DNA of 8,589 bases from Ruminococcus flavefaciens (GTDB lineage: Bacteria > Bacillota > Clostridia > Oscillospirales > Ruminococcaceae), in NCBI GenBank assembly GCA_902792495.1, contig CADBAC010000139.1:1-8589 (forward strand), in the 5' to 3' direction. The notes under the pieces were generated by a model. That model searched no databases and was not told where the DNA came from. It worked only from the letters and a program-made list of their open reading frames with translations. Shown here one piece after another: positions 5,231 through 8,589 of this stretch. Position 1 is the first letter of the stretch, and each line of letters opens with the position of its first letter. A program made the position numbers and the translations under genes.

Positions 5231-6792
5231 TGGACAAGGATCTATTCACACAAACAGCCGAAGCCTGCAAAATGGTAACAGACCGCTTCGGAAAAGATAT
5301 ACTTTCAGACCGCAAACGTTTCTGTGCGGCTTTCGGAGATTTCGCACCGAAGCTTTCAAAGGAGAAAAAGGCCTTCTACCTTGCACTCAGCGAAAATACG
5401 GGCAAATACTTTCTCCGTGAGGATGAAGCTGTGCGGAACGGACAGAAGACCGCAGAATCCGTCATTCAGCGAGCATCAGCCGAACTCTGCGATTATCTCA
5501 ATCCCGAGAAAAGCGAAATGGTGGCTAAAAGCTTTGCCTATGCGCTGGGTTGGGAACTCCCCGAGGAAAAAACTCTCACCGAAGATATCTCCTACATCGA
5601 CGGCTCTTCATCCGTAATTGAGGAGCTTTTCAGAAAAGCCGAAAGCGGCGACAACGATGCCTGCTTCAATCTTGGCGAGAGATTCTACTACGGCAGAGGC
5701 GTAAAGCAGGACTACGAAAAGGCAGTCTACTGGTACACTCAGTCCTCAGACAGAGGCGATTGCAGTTCACAGAAAAAGCTGGCGGAATGCCTGAGACTGG
5801 GTCAGGGCGCTCCGCAGAACGACGCTCAGGCTGCAAAAAGATACGCTCAGGCCGCAGAACAGGGAGATTATGATTCGCAGAAAGCCCTGATACTTCTCTA
5901 TCAGCACGGCGGAAGCGGACTCAAAAAGGATATAGATATCGCCGCAAAGCTATCGGAAAGATACGGCATCCCGCTTGGTATCAGCGAGATCGAAGCGCTT
6001 ACCGAAAAGGCAAACAACGGCTCATCCGATGCACAGTACAAGCTTGGAAATCTCTACTGGCTCGGCAAAGTAACTGCACAGGACCACAAAGAAGCCGTGA
6101 AGTGGTACACTCTTGCCGCCAATCAGGGCGATCCGAATGCGATATACGACCTTGCCTGCTGTTACGCAAAAGGCGACGGTGTCCCCTGCGATCACAGCAG
6201 AGCAGCGGAACTCTACATGAAAGCCGCTCTGCAAGGCGACAGGGACGCTCTCAACAATCTGGCAAAATGCTATTTCATGGGCGAAGGAGTTGCTATGAAC
6301 CGCAGCAAGGCCGCAGGCTACTTCAGAAAGGCTGCCGAAGCAGGCCATGCCGCTGCGCAGTACAATCTGGGAGAATGCTTCTTCCACGGCTGGGGCGAGG
6401 AAGTCAGCTACAGCAAGGCTGTTCTATGGTACAAAAAAGCAGCCGAGCAGTCACTTCCCGAAGCACAGTATTCCTACGGCTGGTGCTGTTTTACGGGTAC
6501 TGGCATATCAAAAGATCACTGCGAGGCTAAACGGATGTTTGAAGCCGCCGCCAATCAGAACCACACTCCTGCTAAAAGAATGCTGGGATACTGCTCGATG
6601 AACGGTCTCGGCACCGCAAAAAATCTCATGACTGCCACTGAATGGTTTGAAAAAGCCGCCAACAGAGGTGACACCGAAGCCGCAGAAATGCTTGCCGTAT
6701 GCTATAAATACGGCGGAGACTATCTGGAAAAGAACGAATCAAAAGCAAAACGTATCGCAGATAAATACAACATCAACTATAACAGTATATAA
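5230..6792 (+). CDS. Sel1-like repeat protein
   Basis: The protein has 520 residues, with no signal peptide or membrane segment, so probably cytoplasmic. Residues 1-120 are an N-terminal domain of unknown function, with a helical look and an LNPEKSEMVAKSFAYALGW stretch at 90-108. From about 140 to 512 there are roughly ten Sel1/TPR-like helical repeats of about 36 residues, with the pattern GDxxAxxxLGxxYxxGxGVxxDxxKAxxWYxxAAxQ; for example GERFYYGRGVKQDYEKAVYWY and YAKGDGVPCDHSRAAELYMKA. The third repeat (about 212-262) is stretched. Such solenoids are protein-protein scaffolds, so this is likely an adaptor rather than an enzyme. Its start codon shares the A of the previous gene's TAA (TAATG), with an AGGGAGAG ribosome-binding site in the upstream gene's last codons. 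The hydrolase gene follows 11 nt later. Confidence 0.9.
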   Translation: MDKDLFTQTAEACKMVTDRFGKDILSDRKRFCAAFGDFAPKLSKEKKAFYLALSENTGKYFLREDEAVRNGQKTAESVIQRASAELCDYLNPEKSEMVAKSFAYALGWELPEEKTLTEDISYIDGSSSVIEELFRKAESGDNDACFNLGERFYYGRGVKQDYEKAVYWYTQSSDRGDCSSQKKLAECLRLGQGAPQNDAQAAKRYAQAAEQGDYDSQKALILLYQHGGSGLKKDIDIAAKLSERYGIPLGISEIEALTEKANNGSSDAQYKLGNLYWLGKVTAQDHKEAVKWYTLAANQGDPNAIYDLACCYAKGDGVPCDHSRAAELYMKAALQGDRDALNNLAKCYFMGEGVAMNRSKAAGYFRKAAEAGHAAAQYNLGECFFHGWGEEVSYSKAVLWYKKAAEQSLPEAQYSYGWCCFTGTGISKDHCEAKRMFEAAANQNHTPAKRMLGYCSMNGLGTAKNLMTATEWFEKAANRGDTEAAEMLAVCYKYGGDYLEKNESKAKRIADKYNINYNSI

Positions 6793-6803
6793 CGGTGATG
6801 ACC

Positions 6804-7889
6804 ATGAACGATAAAAACAAACGATTCTTAGTGATGATAAGGCTTTTCCTTATCATTATCCTCTCAATATGGCTGATAATATTCATCTCACATAAGGTCA
6901 TCACTCATTTTGAGTTAAAATATCTGGAAAAGGAAGGGATATACAATCCCATAACTGTGGGAGAATATGACCTTAACGTCTATCTCTACGGAAACGAAAA
7001 CGGCAAGCATACTCTTGTGGGATTGTCGGGACAAGGCGTAAACACCTATTCTATGGGACTTAAAGCAACTGTGGACAGGTTTTCATCCGAGAACAGAATA
7101 GCTATTGTTGACCGAGCCGGCTACGGTCTCAGCGATTCCACAACCGTTCCGCAGACCGTTGAACAGGTCGTCGAGGACTACAGGACCGCTCTGAACAGGG
7201 CAGGCTGCAAGGCGCCTTATATCCTTATCCCACATTCCATAGGCGGAATGTATGCTACTTACTGGCAGAGCGTTTATCCCGACGAAATAGAGGGAATGTT
7301 CATACTTGACGGCTCGCTTGTGGGTGAGGAAGACTATTTCTACTACAATTCAGCCTATGAAATGTTTCTCACTACCCTTTGCAATACAGGCCTTCAGCGT
7401 GTCTTCCACGATGCCATGAAAGGCAAGATATCGTGGAGGAATCTGACCATGAAGCAGGAAAAAGCCGCAAGTATCATGGAAATGCACAGCACATTTACTT
7501 TCTCACAGCATTCCGAAAGTGTTCTTATGGAGGAGAACTTCACCGAGACCGCAAGTATCATGACACGTACAGCGTCACCGAAAATGTACATCTATGCAAT
7601 GCCGAGCACTGAGGAAGATGTCAGGGAATACCTCGAATACAAGAACGAAAGCTACAGAAGCGCAGGAAAAGAACCGCCATATGATATGAGCGATACGGAA
7701 ATGATACAGCAGAAAACAGACGAATTTATCGACGCTGACGTTGACAGGACGCTGTATACAAGCAGCTACTGCAATAATCTCGGTAACTGCAAGATAAGAA
7801 AAGTAGGCGGCATACATAATATATACAAGCAGAAGCCTGATGAACTGGCGGCGCTTCTGGCTGAACTCATCGAAGCTACCGAAAAATAA
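6804..7889 (+). CDS. Membrane-anchored alpha/beta hydrolase
   Basis: The protein is 361 residues from the ATG at 6804. Residues about 8-29 are an N-terminal membrane anchor (RFLVMIRLFLIIILSIWLII), placing the catalytic domain outside the cell if positive-inside orientation holds (DKNKR precedes it). The hydrolase fold shows an oxyanion-region GLSGQG near 73-78, RIAIVDRAGYGLSD (98-111), nucleophile elbow PHSIGG with S145, a LDGS strand end (168-171) and a C-terminal HNIY with H338 as likely catalytic histidine. The usual glycine before the elbow is proline here. The substrate is unknown; esterase or lipase-like activity is inference. In-frame starts exist at 6795 (GTG) and 6798 (ATG); 6804 is chosen because GGTGAT (6794-6799) matches the 3' part of the Shine-Dalgarno complement at correct spacing. 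It is the last gene of the operon, 41 nt before a strong terminator. Confidence 0.85.
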   Translation: MNDKNKRFLVMIRLFLIIILSIWLIIFISHKVITHFELKYLEKEGIYNPITVGEYDLNVYLYGNENGKHTLVGLSGQGVNTYSMGLKATVDRFSSENRIAIVDRAGYGLSDSTTVPQTVEQVVEDYRTALNRAGCKAPYILIPHSIGGMYATYWQSVYPDEIEGMFILDGSLVGEEDYFYYNSAYEMFLTTLCNTGLQRVFHDAMKGKISWRNLTMKQEKAASIMEMHSTFTFSQHSESVLMEENFTETASIMTRTASPKMYIYAMPSTEEDVREYLEYKNESYRSAGKEPPYDMSDTEMIQQKTDEFIDADVDRTLYTSSYCNNLGNCKIRKVGGIHNIYKQKPDELAALLAELIEATEK

Positions 7890-7929
7890 TGCTGATATAT
7901 GTCAGCGCCCAATTGGTGGAACAATAACA

Positions 7930-7967
7930 AAAAGTCCCGTGAAACTTGCGGTTTCATCGGGACTTTT
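7930..7967 (+). terminator. Intrinsic terminator of the rhodanese/Sel1/hydrolase operon
   Basis: AAAAGTCCCG (7930-7939) and TGAAAC (7940-7945) pair with GTTTCA (7951-7956) and CGGGACTTTT (7958-7967), with one bulged T at 7957 and a 5-nt loop. The stem is followed by GCTGTTTT. The A-rich left foot would also make it work on the opposite strand. Confidence 0.9.
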
Positions 7968-7988
7968 GCTGTTTTATGCTGAAACTCC

Positions 7989-8017
7989 TTGACTATCGGG
8001 GGAAAATATGACATAAT
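7989..8017 (+). promoter_or_regulatory. Sigma-A promoter of the small multidrug export family gene
   Basis: TTGACT (7989-7994, 5 of 6) and CATAAT (8012-8017, 5 of 6) are separated by 17 nt. Expected start is near 8024, which coincides with the first base of a short hairpin, GTACG-CATC-CGTAC (8024-8037). The resulting leader is about 120 nt and contains the duplicated start region. Confidence 0.65.
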
Positions 8018-8023
8018 AATTGA

Positions 8024-8037
8024 GTACGCATCCGTAC
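8024..8037 (+). other. Short inverted repeat at the expected transcript 5' end
   Basis: GTACG (8024-8028) pairs with CGTAC (8033-8037) around CATC. If transcription starts near 8024, this would be a 5'-terminal hairpin that may stabilise the mRNA; alternatively it is an operator at +1 to +14. Confidence 0.35.
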
Positions 8038-8049
8038 ATGGCAACAAAA

Positions 8050-8191
8050 TAAAGAAAGAGAGCAGAAAATATGTCAACTACATTTAAATATCTTTGTTCA
8101 TTCTTAATATCTATGGGTGTTGCCTAAAGAAAGAGAGCAGAAAATATGTCAACTACATTAAAATATCTTTGTTCATTCTTAATATCTATGG
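8050..8191 (+). repeat. Tandem duplication (75-bp period) of a ribosome-binding site and start codon
   Basis: The segment 8050-8116 is repeated at 8125-8191 with one substitution in 67 positions (T8085 versus A8160). Each copy contains AAAGAAAGAGAGCAG, an ATG and the first 15 codons. Between the copies is an 8-bp connector. TGCCTA follows both copies (at 8121 and 8192), suggesting the junction, apart from about 4 extra bases (GTGT), reflects continuation of the original gene sequence. Confidence 0.9.
8071..8127 (+). CDS. 18-codon leader ORF, duplicated N-terminus of the downstream transporter
   Basis: ATG at 8071 opens an 18-residue frame, MSTTFKYLCSFLISMGVA, ending in TAA at 8125-8127. Its first 15 residues match the start of the transporter that follows, except F5 versus L5. 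The stop is the TAA that begins the second copy of the 5' untranslated sequence. It has the same ribosome-binding context as the real gene, so it should be translated if the real gene is. It may be only a by-product of duplication, or may act as a leader peptide affecting initiation 18 nt downstream. Whether it is expressed is unknown. Confidence 0.5.
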   Translation: MSTTFKYLCSFLISMGVA

Positions 8192-8589
8192 TGCCTATCG
8201 TTGAACTGCGAGGCGGAGTTCCGTGGGGAGTTGCAACAGGTCTCCCATGGTATAAGGTCCTCCCGCTGTGTATGCTGGGCAATATGATACCCGTACCGTT
8301 TATCTTCTTCTTCGCAAGAAAGATCCTTGAATGGGGCAAGGACAAAAAATATATCGGCAAGTTCTTCACATTCTGCCTTGAAAAGGGCGAAAAGGGTGGA
8401 AATGCCCTGACTGAAAAAGCGCAGAAGCTGGCTAAGGGCTCAGACCTGGGACTTTATCTTGCACTCCTGCTTTTCGTAGGAATACCGCTCCCCGGCACAG
8501 GCGCATGGACAGGCACTCTCGGCGCAAGCATTCTTGACCTCAACTTCAAAAAGAGCGTTATCGCCGTTATCTGCGGAGTTCTTCTGGCA
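8146..8589 (+). CDS. Small multidrug export family membrane protein (COG2426-like), C-terminus beyond window
   Basis: The frame from ATG 8146 stays open for 148 codons to the window end, which is most of a family member's usual length. Signatures are MVPIVELRGGVPWGVA (15-30), LGNMIPVPFIFFF (44-56), a charged cytoplasmic loop with LEKGEKGG (78-85), LALLLFVGIPLPGTGAWTG (105-123) and a final hydrophobic stretch. At least four hydrophobic segments are visible. The paired E-L-R-G and P-L-P-G-T-G-A-W-T motifs are typical of this family, some of which are annotated as drug efflux proteins; that role is weakly supported in general. The start lies in the second copy of the duplicated 5' region, with AAAGAGAG as a weak ribosome-binding site. 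An internal ATG at 8188 (M15) could also serve as start. Confidence 0.88.
   Translation, partial: MSTTLKYLCSFLISMVPIVELRGGVPWGVATGLPWYKVLPLCMLGNMIPVPFIFFFARKILEWGKDKKYIGKFFTFCLEKGEKGGNALTEKAQKLAKGSDLGLYLALLLFVGIPLPGTGAWTGTLGASILDLNFKKSVIAVICGVLLA

Noticed and set aside
5013..6601. Plus-strand frames of 84-142 codons within the Sel1 gene
   Set aside because: They are out-of-frame shadows, Arg/Ser/Pro-rich, created by the repeat structure and codon bias of the Sel1 gene.

Overview
The window looks like a chromosomal segment of a low-to-mid GC Firmicute, most likely a Ruminococcus-type gut or rumen Clostridium relative. The main reason is a secreted protein ending in a type I dockerin, the cohesin-binding module of cellulosomes. 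Shine-Dalgarno sites of the AGGAGG type and sigma-A-type promoters with 17-bp spacers agree with this. The genus assignment is inference; there is no rRNA or other marker gene here.

Left part (1-3115), all genes on the minus strand. From right to left: a dCMP deaminase with a clear promoter, a secreted BspA-like LRR / transglutaminase-like / dockerin protein, a small membrane-anchored protein with an Ada-type zinc-binding module, and the N-terminus of a class I SAM-dependent methyltransferase cut by the window edge. A long interrupted inverted repeat lies between the last two.

Middle (3115-3655): about 540 bp without a credible gene. It holds a dense repeat cluster with strong purine/pyrimidine strand bias: two tandem 109-bp units, two long near-perfect hairpins, and inverted pieces of the same sequence. 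It separates the dCMP deaminase from a minus-strand SprT-like zinc metalloprotein gene.

Right part (4246-7967): the SprT-like gene and a plus-strand three-gene operon diverge from a 144-bp region with two back-to-back consensus promoters. Each promoter carries the same 10-bp word, CATCGGGTGT. The operon encodes a rhodanese-domain lipoprotein, a Sel1-repeat protein (start overlaps the preceding stop by 1 nt) and a membrane-anchored alpha/beta hydrolase (11 nt downstream), and ends in a strong intrinsic terminator. Overlap, spacing and shared promoter/terminator suggest a common, probably envelope-related role that cannot be named from sequence.

Right edge (7968-8589): a separate promoter drives a small multidrug export family (COG2426-like) membrane protein that runs off the window. 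Its 5' region has been tandemly duplicated, so the true gene is preceded by an 18-codon ORF copying its own ribosome-binding region and N-terminus.

The most unusual items are the 3115-3610 repeat cluster, the duplicated translation start at 8050-8191, and the uncharacterised rhodanese/Sel1/hydrolase operon with its shared divergent control region. No CRISPR array, tRNA, rRNA, transposase or phage gene was seen.
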